This document shows positions 1 to 22,255 of a stretch of DNA of 64,000 nt, one piece after another. A program made the translations under genes and the position numbers. The notes below the pieces were generated by a model that worked only from the letters and a program-made list of their open reading frames with translations, was not told the DNA's origin and did not search any database. Source of the DNA: Maylandia zebra (lineage: Eukaryota > Chordata > Actinopteri > Cichliformes > Cichlidae); contig NC_135170.1 in the NCBI RefSeq assembly GCF_041146795.1, positions 28,941,533-29,005,532 on the forward strand, written 5' to 3'. Each line of letters begins with the position of its first letter. Position 1 is the stretch's first letter.

Positions 1-2130
1 TTCACTTTTCTGGTTCAACTGTTTTTCCATAATTGATTTAGCTGTTTTCCACCTTTTTCTTTTTCTAGGATTCACGCCATTCGTTGAGTAGAGCGCACTT
101 ACTCCGTCACTTTTCCCCTGGAGCTTGTTAGCAAACGCACACAGAAATACAGTGCTCACTTTTCCACAGCGATTAAAGTGGAAGGAGTAAGGAAGGTAAC
201 ACAGGGACGCAAATGGAATTACTATATTTGTCCTCAAGCTCTTAAGGGGCGTGCACACAGGAAGAGACAAACGGCAATGCTGCAACTGTTAAGGAAATCA
301 CTCAAAGTCCTGTACAAAAACTTTGCTGCAGTGGAGTGTTTCGTGTTGAGTGATTCGCTTTTTATGTAAATCAGTGTTAATCTCTCAACTTGTAATCTCG
401 CTCTTAAACCCAGACAGGGTTTATCACAGTTTCCATAGAGTGGGCTGTATCAGGTTTTCAGAATGTAAACAGTGAAACTTTCCCATGAGCCTAGAAAGGC
501 TAATTGAAAATTTTATAAATGTGAAGTGCGATGCAGTACTCAGATTCATCATTATAATTTCTAACAGAGTTATTCTTAGAGCTCACGTAAGCTTGTGACA
601 AATAGATTTGTATATAGTATGTGTTTAAGTCGTAGACTAGGTTTGAGGAATAGCCTTAAATACTGAAATGTTGATCTCTACACTCTAACATGTTGCAACT
701 AGACTTATAGGCTATATCGCAAAAAAGAGGCATCCATATAAAGGGTTTTTTTCTTTGTTTGTCATATATTTATGTTTAGGAACTATCTTAAAACAGACAA
801 TCATGGATTGCAGTGTTGGCCAAAATGGAACTGGTCGAGATACACTTTCTAGTTTTAAAAAAAGCAGCTTTTACGGTAAATATTTAGGACAGAACGAGAC
901 AAAAATGAATAAAAGAGAATAGAAAATGCTGAAGGAGCAATGCTTTTTTTCTTCATCAGTTTTAAGTAAAACGTTTGTCATTTTTCTCACAAAAGTATTT
1001 CGGCCAATGATTTGATTTGCATTACATAGCTCTAGTGAGGTGCAGTATAACAATGTTATGTATGATTTCACCTGTTTCCTGCCAGGCACTGCTGTTTTCC
1101 ATTGGCTCCACACTTTCTTTTCAAGCGCTCAGTATAGCTTCATGGGAAAAACTGTGAAAAACAGTGTCTCTGTTTCTGTCGGCTTACATTGCTCATACTT
1201 GCTCTCAGTTACGCCATTTTCATGCCTTTTCTTTGTGGTATGTCAAAAGCACAAGACACTAATAATATAATGTATATATTTGCACATAAAAGTTCTGCAG
1301 GAAAATCTGAGAAGGGGAGGAGGAGCTGGTGTATACTTTCTATGGTCACCTAAATAAATTAAATGAATTTAATTAAATGAACACATTTAATTCTGTGTGT
1401 GGCTATCTTGAAGTGTGTATATAGAAGTTGTCTTATATATGAGGTCACATTTTACAACAGCAAATGGGAATCTGTTGCAGTATTATGTGTTTATGCGTTC
1501 AAAAATATATTTAATTATCATCTCATTACTCAGCCCTACTGTGCTCACTGAGCTAACCTGCAAAACATTTGCAGTATATATTTTAGTTTAAGAGGAATAT
1601 GCTCAGCAACTGCCGAACATGTGCCAATATATTGTTGTAGACATGTCAGTTGTTTGTCCAGCTAAACTTCACCTCACTACCCACCAGAGACAGCATGAGG
1701 GGGTGGTTGCTATGGTGATAGAGCGTTGTGTTTATCCGTTGCTGTGTGGGAGGGGAAGGGAGGGAGCTTCTTAGTGGTGCAGTAGTCAGCAGCCAGAGAA
1801 CAGTACATGGAATCCAGAGAGCGGGAAAGGCCAGCCTAAAATAAACCCACACAGAGTGGGTCGAGCAGGTTTATACTATATACAGTGCTGAATATGGTTG
1901 CAATGTCCATTTTATGATAGGATCGCGTGGCAGTATTTGAATGGTGCAGAGATATGTGCTACTGATGTGATCTGACAGCTGTTTGTCTTTTACAAGTTAG
2001 GAATAAGAGCTGATAATACAGGTCACGTAATATTTAGTGTTATACTAGTGATATTACAGTTGTTATATTACAGTAGGAAACTATTAATTATCAAAAAACT
2101 ATAACTTTCAAACCTTAAGCCAACTTAGAG

Positions 2131-2611
2131 CAGGGATTCTTAAAATTTTGATGACCATGTGACAAGTAAAGGAACCAAAACACAATTTAGGGCCACACAA
2201 GAAAAAAAAGCCCCTGTGTTTGTAATGTGTTGTTTCAGAATGGCGGTTTATGCTGGTAGCTAATGCTGATGCAGTGTAATTCAGCTTTTAAAGTCTTACT
2301 GACCCCTCAATGTACTTGAGTCGTTTGGTACCGGGCCGCGAGAGTTGAGGTTCAGGTGTGAAATGTATGGTTTTCAGGGTTTTTATCGGTTTTCAGCGTT
2401 ATTTTGTTATCGTTTTTATCGTTAACTCGGTTTTCCTGGGTCTTTTCACGTGTGTTATGAATAAATCTTCTTTTTTTCAGTACCGGTACTAGTTTTATTT
2501 TGTTGTATTTATCCGTCTTAAAGGCGCCTTAAAGGCACCTTAAAGGCCGGTCCGTGAAAATATTGTCGGGCATAAACCGGTCCATGGTGCAAAAAAGGTT
2601 GGGAACCGCTG
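2131..2611. mobile_element. Degenerate hAT-type miniature element
   Basis: The left end reads CAGGGATTC and the right end, reverse-complemented, reads CAGCGGTTC, giving an imperfect terminal inverted repeat. The flanking 8-mers acttagag and ctttagat are similar but diverged, as expected of an old 8-bp target duplication. The right part (GGTCCGTGAAAA, CGGTCCATGGTGC, AAGGTTGGGAACC) is a motif set I recognise from an abundant fish non-autonomous hAT family. No transposase is encoded. It lies in the cavin1 intron. Confidence 0.65.
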
Positions 2612-2704
2612 CTTTAGATGTCACATTTATGCAGCATTTGTCCTATGTACTTGAAGCACTTTATCTACATCACATCAGCAGTCAGTTTAGAATCACAAGT
2701 TAAC

Positions 2705-2760
2705 TTAGGAAACCCACACAGGTACAGGGAGAACATGCAAAAAGCAAGAAAGAACAATGA
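2705..2760 (-). repeat. Fragment of tRNA-SINE-like fish repeat
   Basis: The stretch GGAAACCCACACAGGTACAG followed by GGGAGAACATGCAAA resembles the inner part of a common fish interspersed repeat. A second, longer relative lies at about 35140-35274. The class is inferred from memory of the family and only a fragment is present. Confidence 0.4.
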
Positions 2761-4379
2761 GTATTCTTGCTGTGAAATGACTGAAATGCTATTTACTCCA
2801 CCATCAAGTTACCTAAATTGTCATTTAAAGTGTGAAAGGGTGACTACTGCCTAGGCAGTATTCGCATTTAGGTGTATGCATTGTAATTATAGCAGCTTAT
2901 AATAACAGTGGCTGACAAATTATTCCCACCTTATTGAAATGTTTCTTTTTACAATTTTCAAATAAAGATGTGTCGTCCCTCATAGTGGAGATGATAAACA
3001 AACCTTTGCTACATGCGAGCAGCGCTGTGTCTGTTTCATCTGAGTCCGTGTTCTGCAGGATAATTATTTGTCTGATTGTGGCTCTTTAGCGGACTGATAT
3101 TAGACAAAATAGATATGAGGCCTTTTATGCCTCTTAAATTAACTTCAGATGTAAACACTCATTGGTATTTGAACCTAGATGTCAGACTGTGAACATCCTA
3201 AATATTCCTAAATATCTAGGTTGGTCTCATGAATTACTGATTTTTTTCATGTGTATCTACAAAGTCAGTGACTATAGTGATGGTGTACTGAGGTGTGGTT
3301 CAGCAGGGTGGGTCGACTGATCCCTCTATCAGTAACTGACAGTTGGGGGAATCACATTTCTATCATAGTACTGCTCCTCCCTTTGTGGATATCTGGAATG
3401 ACACTGTCCTGCCAAACAACATGGAAATGTGGTCTACTTTGTTGACAGATGTAAAATGAAAAAATTTAAGTGCTTTGATTTAAGGTTTTGTTTTAGTTTT
3501 ATTGTAACTTGTAGGGGGGTATTCAAATAGATGCACATCCAAGTGGTTTTACAGGGTGATACCTTCCCGTGTAGCTTTGCATAGAACAAATACTATGGTC
3601 CTGCTTCTGGGCTTATGTATGCAGCAATTTCTGGTCATCTCTGAAACTGCTGCACTTTGCATTATGTGCTAAACCGAAACTATTCTAACCACTAAGTATT
3701 TCCAGTGAAATTTAACCACCAGTCTTTATTCTGCATTTTATTATCAACACTTTTGCCGACCAAACACAAGCTGAAATTGTCTACTGAGAGATTTAACTGA
3801 AGATTAGGTCTTCAGACTTTTATACAGAAATGATATGTAAGTGGCAGGAAATAAACCTGTGGTTAGATGAACAAATTGTGAGCTTCAGTTTCATTATGAC
3901 TAAAGTTGCAGATAATATAGGATTCCTTTCAGGTTTTACTAGTGTTTTAAAGACATGCCATATAATACCTATAAATATGCCAGGCTACATTCTTTTATCT
4001 TTCATAACTAAAAATTTAAAACCATTTTGTTTGCACAATTTTCAGCATATAAGTGACACCACTAGATGGCACTCCGCACCAGCTGCACACAGTGACATGT
4101 TTACACTGACTACTTGATGAGGCATGACTCTGCAGAGTTTCAGGGTGATATTTGCAATTCCGTTGCCCATTATCTTAATTTTGTATAGGTGGTACATTTG
4201 AAAACATATTGAAACATATGCTATTTTTACATTATTCATATAATACAATTAATGAAACATCATGTCCATTGAAATGTTTGTAAAAATTGTTGTAAAGCGT
4301 GTTTAACTCAGTCTCGCTCACTCTGCTACAGTGGCTTAATGCTCTTCTCTCTTTCTTTCTTTTCTATTTTGTCCCTTAG

Positions 4380-5144
4380 GACCAAGTGAAGCCACCAAAG
4401 GCATCCAAATCCAAGACAGCAGAGGCGGTAGAAAGTAAAACAGCGGAGGGCCTTGAGCAAATCCCTGAAGAGGGACAGGAGGGACTCCCAGACAATCTTA
4501 ATTCAGATGAAGAGGTGGTGATTGAAGAGGAGCTCATAGAGACTCGTACAAAGCGCCTCCAACGCACCACAAAAGAGCAAGTCGATAACATAAAGAAAGC
4601 CTTCTCCAAAGAGAAAATTGAGAAGACCAAACTAAAAACCAAGGAAAACTTGGAGAAGACCAAGCAGAGAACCCGTGAAAACTTGGAGAAGACAAGACAG
4701 AGAACCCGTGACAACCTGGAGAAAACTAAGCACAGTCTTGAGAAGAAGATGGGCAAGCTCGGGACCCGCATGACTCCCAACCAGGAGCGCAGGGCAAAGA
4801 TAAAGAGTTCCAAAGAGAAGATGAAGAAGTCACTCACCCCTGACCACAAGATGTATGCTCGTTCCAAGACCTCCGTGTACCACGTTCCCCCTTTTACCTT
4901 CCATGTTAAGAAGATCCGGGAAGGGGAGGAGGAGGTGGTGCAGAACACGGAGATGGTAGAAGTGAGCGAAGCCGAGGTTCAGCCAGGGGGAGAGGAGAAC
5001 GGGATGGGTGTGCACGTGGAGGTGGAGGAAGGGGAGCTTGTCAGTGTAGACAGCCCCGAAATAGATACTCTGTTGGAGGTGACTGAAGACTCTGACCTGG
5101 TCAGGGTGGATACAGACCACCTAAAGAAAGCCCAAAGTGAATAG
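4380..5144 (+). CDS. cavin1: Caveolae-associated protein 1 (cavin-1/PTRF), last coding exon
   Basis: This exon encodes the C-terminal 254 residues of cavin-1, the trimeric coat protein that assembles on caveolae at the plasma membrane and was also described as Pol I and transcript release factor. The exon starts in phase 0 after the AG at 4378-4379 and ends at TAG 5142-5144. Visible features in order: an acidic, disordered segment; a basic stretch (TKRLQRTT) leading into KKAFSKEKIEKTK; an 11-residue repeat block (KTKxRTRENLE type) forming the undecad coiled coil; the conserved KLGTRM segment; then SLTPDHKMYARSKT and VPPFTFHVKKIREGE, strongly conserved in the family; and an acidic tail. The N-terminal HR1 trimerisation exon lies outside the window. 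Teleosts often have cavin1a and cavin1b; I cannot tell which this is. An open frame on the opposite strand (4376-4948) is its shadow. Confidence 0.95.
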   Translation, partial: DQVKPPKASKSKTAEAVESKTAEGLEQIPEEGQEGLPDNLNSDEEVVIEEELIETRTKRLQRTTKEQVDNIKKAFSKEKIEKTKLKTKENLEKTKQRTRENLEKTRQRTRDNLEKTKHSLEKKMGKLGTRMTPNQERRAKIKSSKEKMKKSLTPDHKMYARSKTSVYHVPPFTFHVKKIREGEEEVVQNTEMVEVSEAEVQPGGEENGMGVHVEVEEGELVSVDSPEIDTLLEVTEDSDLVRVDTDHLKKAQSE

Positions 5145-5610
5145 AGTCTCGTAGCTCCACGGGGCTGTGAAAGAAATTATATTAAGATGAAGAAGGAAAC
5201 AGAATACTGATAAATGAATATAATCACAAAGACACAGTAGGGACTTTATAGATGATTACAATCTATGACATCTTATTTGTTTTCTGTTCTCTTTGTATTG
5301 TTCCCAACAGGGATAACTTTCATATTTGTTCATATTTAGCACTCAAATAATAGAAAGAAAGACAAAAACAGGAGTTATGTTACAGGCTGACTGGATATGC
5401 TACACTTAGAAATTAGAGTATTTGTTGTTTGTTGTTGGTTTGATTAGTTGTGTGGCTAAAAGAAAAACAAAAAAATTGTTGTGATTAAGAGACAATATTT
5501 AGTGTGGCATTTGCCTTAACAAATATGGAAAAATTAAGTTCTTGGCAATGTTTGTGTTGTAATGGACGGGTGAAGTGATGTGAATGTGTAAAGAAAAATA
5601 AATGTAAAAG
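5145..5610 (+). other. cavin1: cavin1 3' UTR, proximal part
   Basis: AT-rich sequence directly after the cavin1 stop codon. A canonical AATAAA lies at 5597-5602 and another at 6711-6716. Which one ends the transcript cannot be decided from sequence, so the 3' end is approximate. The opposite-strand open frame at 5499-5768 has no recognisable similarity. Confidence 0.5.
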
Positions 5611-7230
5611 TTGTAGACGGATTCTTCTACAGAAGAATTAACAGGTGAAGAAAAGATCTGTTGCACTGGACTTAAACTAAGGCGTTTAACTAAACTGTAC
5701 TCCATATTTCGTAAGATTACAAACATTTTCCCAAATGTTACAATACAGTGTTTCTCATTGTTAAGCACTTAAGTGTGAATGGCTGGAAATAGATGTGCAG
5801 TTTCTATTAATATATACTAGGAACCATGAACCTGTGACAAATTCAACTATTACAATGTTTAAATGCATAACACCACACTAAAAAGCAAAATATACTGTTG
5901 TATATGTGGGGTGGTAAATTTTTCAGCTGAATTTTCAGCTTTCATTAATATTGAAAAATGAATAACTGAATGAAAATATTAATAAGATTCGGAATGTCAC
6001 TTTTGCAATAGTAAAAACAGTGTTTAATGAGGATACGGCGTTTGGTGTATCTGAACATGTTCTCACTAAGCTGCACATATTGCACTGCTGCGCAAAGGGG
6101 AGATGAAAAAGACTGTATCACCATGGTCACAGCTCATCACACTATTAAAATTTCTCAAAGTAATTACAGACAGAAAAAAAGATGGTCTAGAGAGACGCGA
6201 GATGACAGTTTAATGACCGCTGTATGTAATATGGAGAAGCTGAACTATTACAGGAACATCCAAAGCAAAAAACTACGAAAATCTGGTGGTAAATTATACA
6301 ATTTGGTTGGCATAAGATGGAGAAAACAACCAAGCAGTAATGAATGTAAACTGGTATGGCAATGCACAGTCAGTCTTCTGATTTTGTAAGGCCGAGCATA
6401 TCGCTCTCCAGACAACAACAAGGTGAATGTATGTCTTCCATTTTGCCTCCCTGGAGACTTGAATGACCTTGATGTGGTGCAGACACACACGCAGAGGCCT
6501 ACTGTGTAGCATCGACCACCATTAAAGTAATCAATGGGCGGGGAAATACAATTAAGGAGAGTGCTTGGTCAGAGCACTGCACAAACCAGAGAACATTGGG
6601 AAAGACAAAGGGGGGGGGGGGGGGTCTATGTAAGGAAGGGAGAGACTACTAAATGGTGACACGTATGTGCATGTCACGTACTCAAGCATGAAGCTGAAAT
6701 CACAAAAAACAATAAAGAAATCAGCCGTTGGCCTGTGAATTCACATGGGCATGTTATTTTCATAGCATTAGCCTTTTGTTTATTTTACTTTTTATTTTTT
6801 TGTATTTTATTTTATTTTATTGGCAAAGACAACCTGTGCTTTATCCATAATACTCGCTGGTTCCTTTAGAAGAAATGTGTGTTTTTGTCACCCTGTTTAT
6901 TTTGTCTTGTTTTAAGCTGCTGGTTATTCAGAAAATGAGCTTCAACATTACTGCAACCTTATGTGACATAATATTACGCTTGGTGTTACTGATTTATATT
7001 CAAATAATGACGCTTGACTGATTATGTTGTGTTTAAGGCTTTTTATGCCTAACAAATTCAATATAAATAAACGCCTTACTAAATAATATTTAGTGCCTGG
7101 CATCATTCTTACGAACCTGGCTGATAATGTTGTCTTGTTTGTCAGTTTATAAGTTTATTTGTGTTCCTTCACCTACCGTGACCAGAGGGTTGAATTATAA
7201 CTAAAGGTAAATAATGAAGCGCTCTTGTGT
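5611..7230. other. Intergenic or distal UTR between cavin1 and stat3
   Basis: No gene recognised. It holds a run of 15 G at 6610-6624, an AATAAA at 6711-6716 that may serve cavin1, and an AT-rich TTTTA-repeat tract at about 6781-6821. The 120-codon open frame at 6027-6389 shows no family motif and is treated as chance. Confidence 0.6.
6610..6624 (+). repeat. Poly-G tract (15 G)
   Basis: Fifteen consecutive G on the + strand between cavin1 and stat3. Such runs can form G-quadruplexes and vary in length. Confidence 0.95.
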
Positions 7231-7244
7231 TATTAAACTCTCGA

Positions 7245-7251
7245 TGACGTC
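7245..7251 (+). promoter_or_regulatory. stat3: CRE-like site TGACGTC
   Basis: TGACGTC within GATGACGTCGG, one base short of the palindromic CREB/ATF site TGACGTCA. It lies 38 bp upstream of the STAT-type site. Confidence 0.5.
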
Positions 7252-7289
7252 GGCACTGCCGGTAATTCAGATGACTTCTAGGCTGGCTG

Positions 7290-7298
7290 TTCCGTGAA
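7290..7298 (+). promoter_or_regulatory. stat3: STAT-type GAS site TTCCGTGAA
   Basis: Matches TTCN3GAA, the core recognised by STAT1, STAT3 and STAT5 dimers. It is upstream of the inferred stat3 first exon. Binding is inferred. Confidence 0.5.
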
Positions 7299-7540
7299 AA
7301 TGTTTGTGCTCCCTCCGGTGCTACCCAGCGTAAACGTCTACTCTATGGCTTACCCGGGGGAGGGTGTTCACAGAAGAACAGCTCAGTTGCGACAGCGATA
7401 CAGCGGACCTCCTCAACCAACCTCAAGCTAGTGTCCCGCCTCCTTTGCTTATAAGCTGCATTGTGATTGGTGACAGCAGAGTTGAAGACCACTATTGGCG
7501 GCTGGAAATGTCAGTAAAATAGTTTAAGGAGTTTGGCTGG

Positions 7541-7779
7541 CTGGAAAGTCTGCAATGTAGGGGATGGGTTGACTGAAAGATCCGTACTCGCGACGAAGAA
7601 GCGTTTCTCGTGTTGGGAAGAGAATATAAAGACTTACGGGGTTTTTTTCGAGCTCTTTCCCTCGTTTTTGTGGGTAAAATCTTTACGAAAGTTGCCACTG
7701 ACCGTTATCGTCAGTGTGTTTTATGAGAAGGGTTACTGTTTTGGCGGAGAAACTTTCTAAATAAGTGGCATCGAGCCAG
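7541..7779 (+). other. stat3: stat3 non-coding exon 1 (5' end approximate)
   Basis: Inferred 5' UTR exon. Its 3' boundary is a strong donor, GAGCCAG|GTAAGC, with GT at 7780-7781. The 5' end is a guess, placed just after the CCAAT boxes. The exon holds several upstream ATGs, including a 13-codon upstream ORF at 7723-7764 that closes before the splice site. The next exon begins at 10248 and carries 22 untranslated bases before the start codon. Confidence 0.6.
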
Positions 7780-19130
<11,351 letters not shown>

Positions 19131-20120
19131 AAAGAGTCATCGAGTACTTCAGCCACTTCCTTCTTTGTTGGGTTTCATATTATGTTAGAGAATTTCTTGA
19201 TTCATTTTTCTCTCCACACATAGTGTGCCTGTACAGTTTGTTTCTTTTTCTATGTAAAAAAATTTCTCACTTTCACACAATAGGGAAGGCAGTTGGTCTT
19301 GGAAGGTTTTCTTTTGAAACAGAATTGGCACTTACTCTTTTTTTTAATGGTTCTCCTTATAATTAATAGATCTTTTTTCTTTTTTTTTTCAAGTACATTA
19401 AACATTTAAGCACGAGTTATAGGTTGTTTACTTTTAGAAAAATTATGAATAATGTCTTCTTTTATTTGAATGACAAAATGTAATGAGAGTAATTGTTGTA
19501 TAAGCTAGGCTTTTTCAGTGTCCCTGCCAAACACAGCATGGTGTCGTTGTTTCACCCTATCTTGATTGTATAAAACGGTTTCTCTTTCATTATGCTTTTT
19601 ACACAAATTGGAATATTTCTTGTATTTGTTTCAGCCAATCGAGGTGTGTAAAGAGACAAGAAATTTCTGACAATTGTGAAATTATTTTCATGTAAAGTTT
19701 TTTTTTTTCTCCTTTAGCATTGTGAGAAGTTATGAAATGCAGTTTTTGTCAGCTCACGGTTTGAAATGTTTCGTTTTAATATTGTACAATTTAAGCCACA
19801 TGTTTCTTTGTCTTGTAGTGAAGGCTCCTATTAATGGTGCCAGAAAGACTAGCACAAGCAGCAATCCCTCTGTAGACCTTCACAACATGATTTTGCTTTG
19901 TGTAACTGTGATATTTTGGTGTCAGACCACAGGGTGCAATGCGTGGTGGGGTCATTCAGTATTTGGCGTGGTATTTTTAGTGGAATAGACAACTCAAAAC
20001 TGCACCTGTTATTGCCACAGTGTAAATCTGCTGTCAGTTTGGCAGTTTTATCAGCAAGAGTTACAGAACTAGAAAACGGCGTTGTGCTCAAAATGTAAAT
20101 AAACCATTTTAATGAATTAC
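19131..20120 (+). other. stat3: stat3 3' UTR
   Basis: Sequence after the stat3 stop. A canonical AATAAA at 20098-20103 is the first well-placed polyadenylation signal, giving a UTR of about 1 kb. Open frames inside it (19067-19366, 19722-19988 and their reverses) show no similarity. The cleavage position is inferred. Confidence 0.6.
20098..20103 (+). terminator. stat3: Probable stat3 polyadenylation signal AATAAA
   Basis: Canonical hexamer about 970 bp after the stop codon. Not verified by transcripts. Confidence 0.5.
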
Positions 20121-20670
20121 TCCTCAGCCAGTAGTGTTGTTTGTGTTTGAAGGAGGAATGCCAGTAAAACAGCCTACGCTGATCTATAAATGAGTGTAAG
20201 TTGTCCACAGTTGCTTTATAGTTCATGGAAAGCTCCTTCATTTCATTAAAGCACCATCTTAATTGCATAAGACTAATTGAGGAAGCCAGTAACAATGGAT
20301 GGTGTCATTACCCTATTTTTACTTTTATTTATGTTTTATATTGCGTGTGAACAATGCTTCAGACAGGTGTTTAATATCCTGGAGAAGTGCTGCAGGTATC
20401 TCTGTAGCTGATATTTTTATGCTTAACCTTCACCAACTCCTTTTTACACATCACACACCTGCCTGAACTAAAATAACACTTACACTTGAGAAGTCCACAC
20501 AGTTATTGTGCCAAAAATGAAGCACTTGGCACTTTGTCCTTGCTGAAACATCAGAGGTTTTCTAAAAAAGATCATAAAGAAAGGTTGGCGCTAAAAACAG
20601 TCAAGTAATATAACCATAGACTTGAAAGGATACTTTTCACTTTGATCTGTCCAATAAAGTCAGATCAGTT
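20121..20670. other. Intergenic, nothing recognised
   Basis: Sequence between the stat3 polyadenylation signal and the first intergenic transposon remnant. No open frame or repeat family recognised. Confidence 0.7.
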
Positions 20671-21450
20671 CTGCAACTCCAATTCCAAAAACATTGGGTT
20701 GCTGTGTAAATTGTAAGTAACAATTCAATCTTTTAAAGTCATTTTATTCACAGTAGAATATATAAAACATCACTTTTTTCACTTGGTGAAACATCTGGAC
20801 ACAGGCCATTTCAGCACCTACAAACACCTAGAAATATGTAAGGCTTTCTCTAAAAACCAGTGTCTGGATGGGAACGTATGTTGCTTTAAAACCCGTCTAT
20901 ACCTTTTACTCCGCTACCATCAAAACTGTATCCTTTTGGACTGAGCGCTGATAAAAAACTAGATGATCCTTCTCCTCAAGTATATGACGTTCTTTTCCAA
21001 AAACAATTCCAGATTTTGATTTATCTGACCACAGAGCAATTTTCCACTTTGTCTCAGTCTATTTTAAATTAGACTTCGTCCCAAAAAGATGGATGTTGTG
21101 GTGAACTGTGTTCACAGACAATGATTTCTGGACTTATTCCAGTGATTACAACACAGAATTTTGTCTGTTTTTATTGCAGTACTGCCTGAGGGCCTGAAGA
21201 TCAGAGGGATCCAAAACTGAATCTGGTATGCAAATTTATCCAGATTCTTGCAATCTTATGAAGATATTAAAAGTATTCACAATTTCACATCCAGGGAAAT
21301 TATTCTGAAATTGACAATTTCAAAAATTGTTTGACGCTCTTTTCTGCAGATTTGTACACCTCTTCCCGTCTTTGCTTCTGAGGCATTCTGCCTTTCTATG
21401 ATGCTCTTTTCAAAGCTTACTTATCTGTTGCTAAATAACCTAATATATAC
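20671..21450 (-). mobile_element. Decayed DNA-transposon fragment
   Basis: The stretches CTGCAACTCCAATTCCAAAA, TGGTGAACTGTGTTCACAGA, and TTTGTCTGTTTTTATTGCAG resemble an abundant fish DNA-transposon family whose transposase reads on the minus strand. No long frame survives. The superfamily (probably hAT or a similar cut-and-paste type) is uncertain, as is the right boundary. Confidence 0.5.
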
Positions 21451-21456
21451 CGGCGC

Positions 21457-21651
21457 CTCAAGACAGGCTGTGTAAAGATGCTCCTGAGACAGTCCAGCAC
21501 ATAAAAGCAGGGTGCAAGATGCTAGCAGGCGGGGCATACATGGAACCCCAAAACAATGTGGCTGTCATAGTATACAAAAATATCTGTGCCGAGTATGGCC
21601 TGGAAGTCCCAAAGTCGAAATGGGAGACGCCCCCGAGGGTGCATAAGCGAG
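21457..21651 (+). pseudogene. Non-LTR retrotransposon C-terminal fragment
   Basis: In one + frame the sequence reads RLCKDAPETVQHIKAGCKM then [19 protein letters not shown] and [17 protein letters not shown] recognise this as the Cys-His region and following segment near the C-terminus of a fish non-LTR retrotransposon with a restriction-like endonuclease (R2/NeSL type, by memory). It is cut off by the TA repeat. No other part of the element is visible. Confidence 0.5.
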
Positions 21652-21664
21652 TTATTTATATTTA

Positions 21665-21668
<4 letters not shown>

Positions 21669-21740
<72 letters not shown>
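21669..21740. repeat. (TA)36 microsatellite
   Basis: Seventy-two bases of uninterrupted TA. It produces the IYIYIY open frames on both strands, which are artefacts. Long TA runs extrude cruciforms and vary in length. Confidence 0.98.
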
Positions 21741-21744
<4 letters not shown>

Positions 21745-21759
21745 GATAGATATGGAGAC

Positions 21760-22255
21760 ACACAGCAACGTGAGCAACACGACAACAAGCAGAGCAAGGC
21801 GGAGGACATAATTACGCAGAGGATAAGGAAAGAATGGAAAACAGGAGGGGACACAGCTGGAAGTAATCAGACACAATGAGCGAGGGAGGAAGCGAAACTG
21901 AACTCACTGAACACAGGATGAGAGACTGTCAAAATAAAACAGGAAACACACTGAATTACAGAGTAAGAGACAAGGGCTTGACACTGGGACCGAGGGAGAA
22001 ACAGGCATGGGTACAAGACAGACTGAAGAGACAGAAAGGGCAAGAGACATGACGGGCTGGGGAGAACACAGACGGGACAACCAGAGCACAAAAGGGAACA
22101 GACTCAATGAGCAAGAACCTAAAAACTAGAAATGCAAATGACTAAACTAGGAAGAGCGAGGAAACAGAACCACGAATAACACTAAATCAAAGAATATGAA
22201 TTAAACCAAAAAACACATAAACACTGGGTCACAGACCCATGACCATGACAGATTC
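21760..22255. repeat. Purine-rich interspersed repeat
   Basis: GA- and CA-rich sequence ending in AACACTGGGTCACAGACCCA TGACCATGACAG, an end that I recognise from a common fish repeat. Its class is unknown to me. Open frames on the reverse strand here carry only low-complexity protein. Confidence 0.4.

Larger units (their letters stand above)
1..4379 (+). other. cavin1: cavin1 intron, 3' portion
   Basis: Non-coding DNA upstream of the cavin1 last exon. It ends in a pyrimidine-rich tract and an AG at 4378-4379. In vertebrates cavin1 has two coding exons, so this is inferred to be part of intron 1, with exon 1 lying before the window. Short open frames here have no recognisable protein similarity. 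Apart from the hAT-type remnant at 2131-2611 and a SINE-like fragment near 2705, I see no further feature. Confidence 0.75.
7240..7540 (+). promoter_or_regulatory. stat3: stat3 promoter region
   Basis: Sequence before the stat3 non-coding exon, locally richer in CpG than its surroundings. It contains a CRE-like TGACGTC at 7245-7251, a STAT-type TTCCGTGAA (TTCN3GAA) at 7290-7298, and two inverted CCAAT boxes (ATTGG) at 7466-7470 and 7494-7498. No consensus TATA box is clearly placed. Mammalian STAT3 is known to be autoregulated through a STAT element cooperating with a CRE, so the pair is plausible. The start site is not determinable here. Confidence 0.65.

Noticed and set aside
4376..4948. 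190-codon reverse-strand open frame
   Set aside because: Entirely within the cavin1 exon; a shadow of its repetitive lysine- and glutamate-rich coding sequence.
6027..6389. 120-codon + strand open frame between cavin1 and stat3
   Set aside because: No recognisable motif, no splice or promoter context, overlapped by unrelated reverse frames; probably chance in the cavin1 distal UTR or intergenic DNA.
21519..21879. Open frames on both strands with long IYIYIY stretches
   Set aside because: Produced by the (TA)36 microsatellite. Only the part before the repeat resembles a retrotransposon protein.
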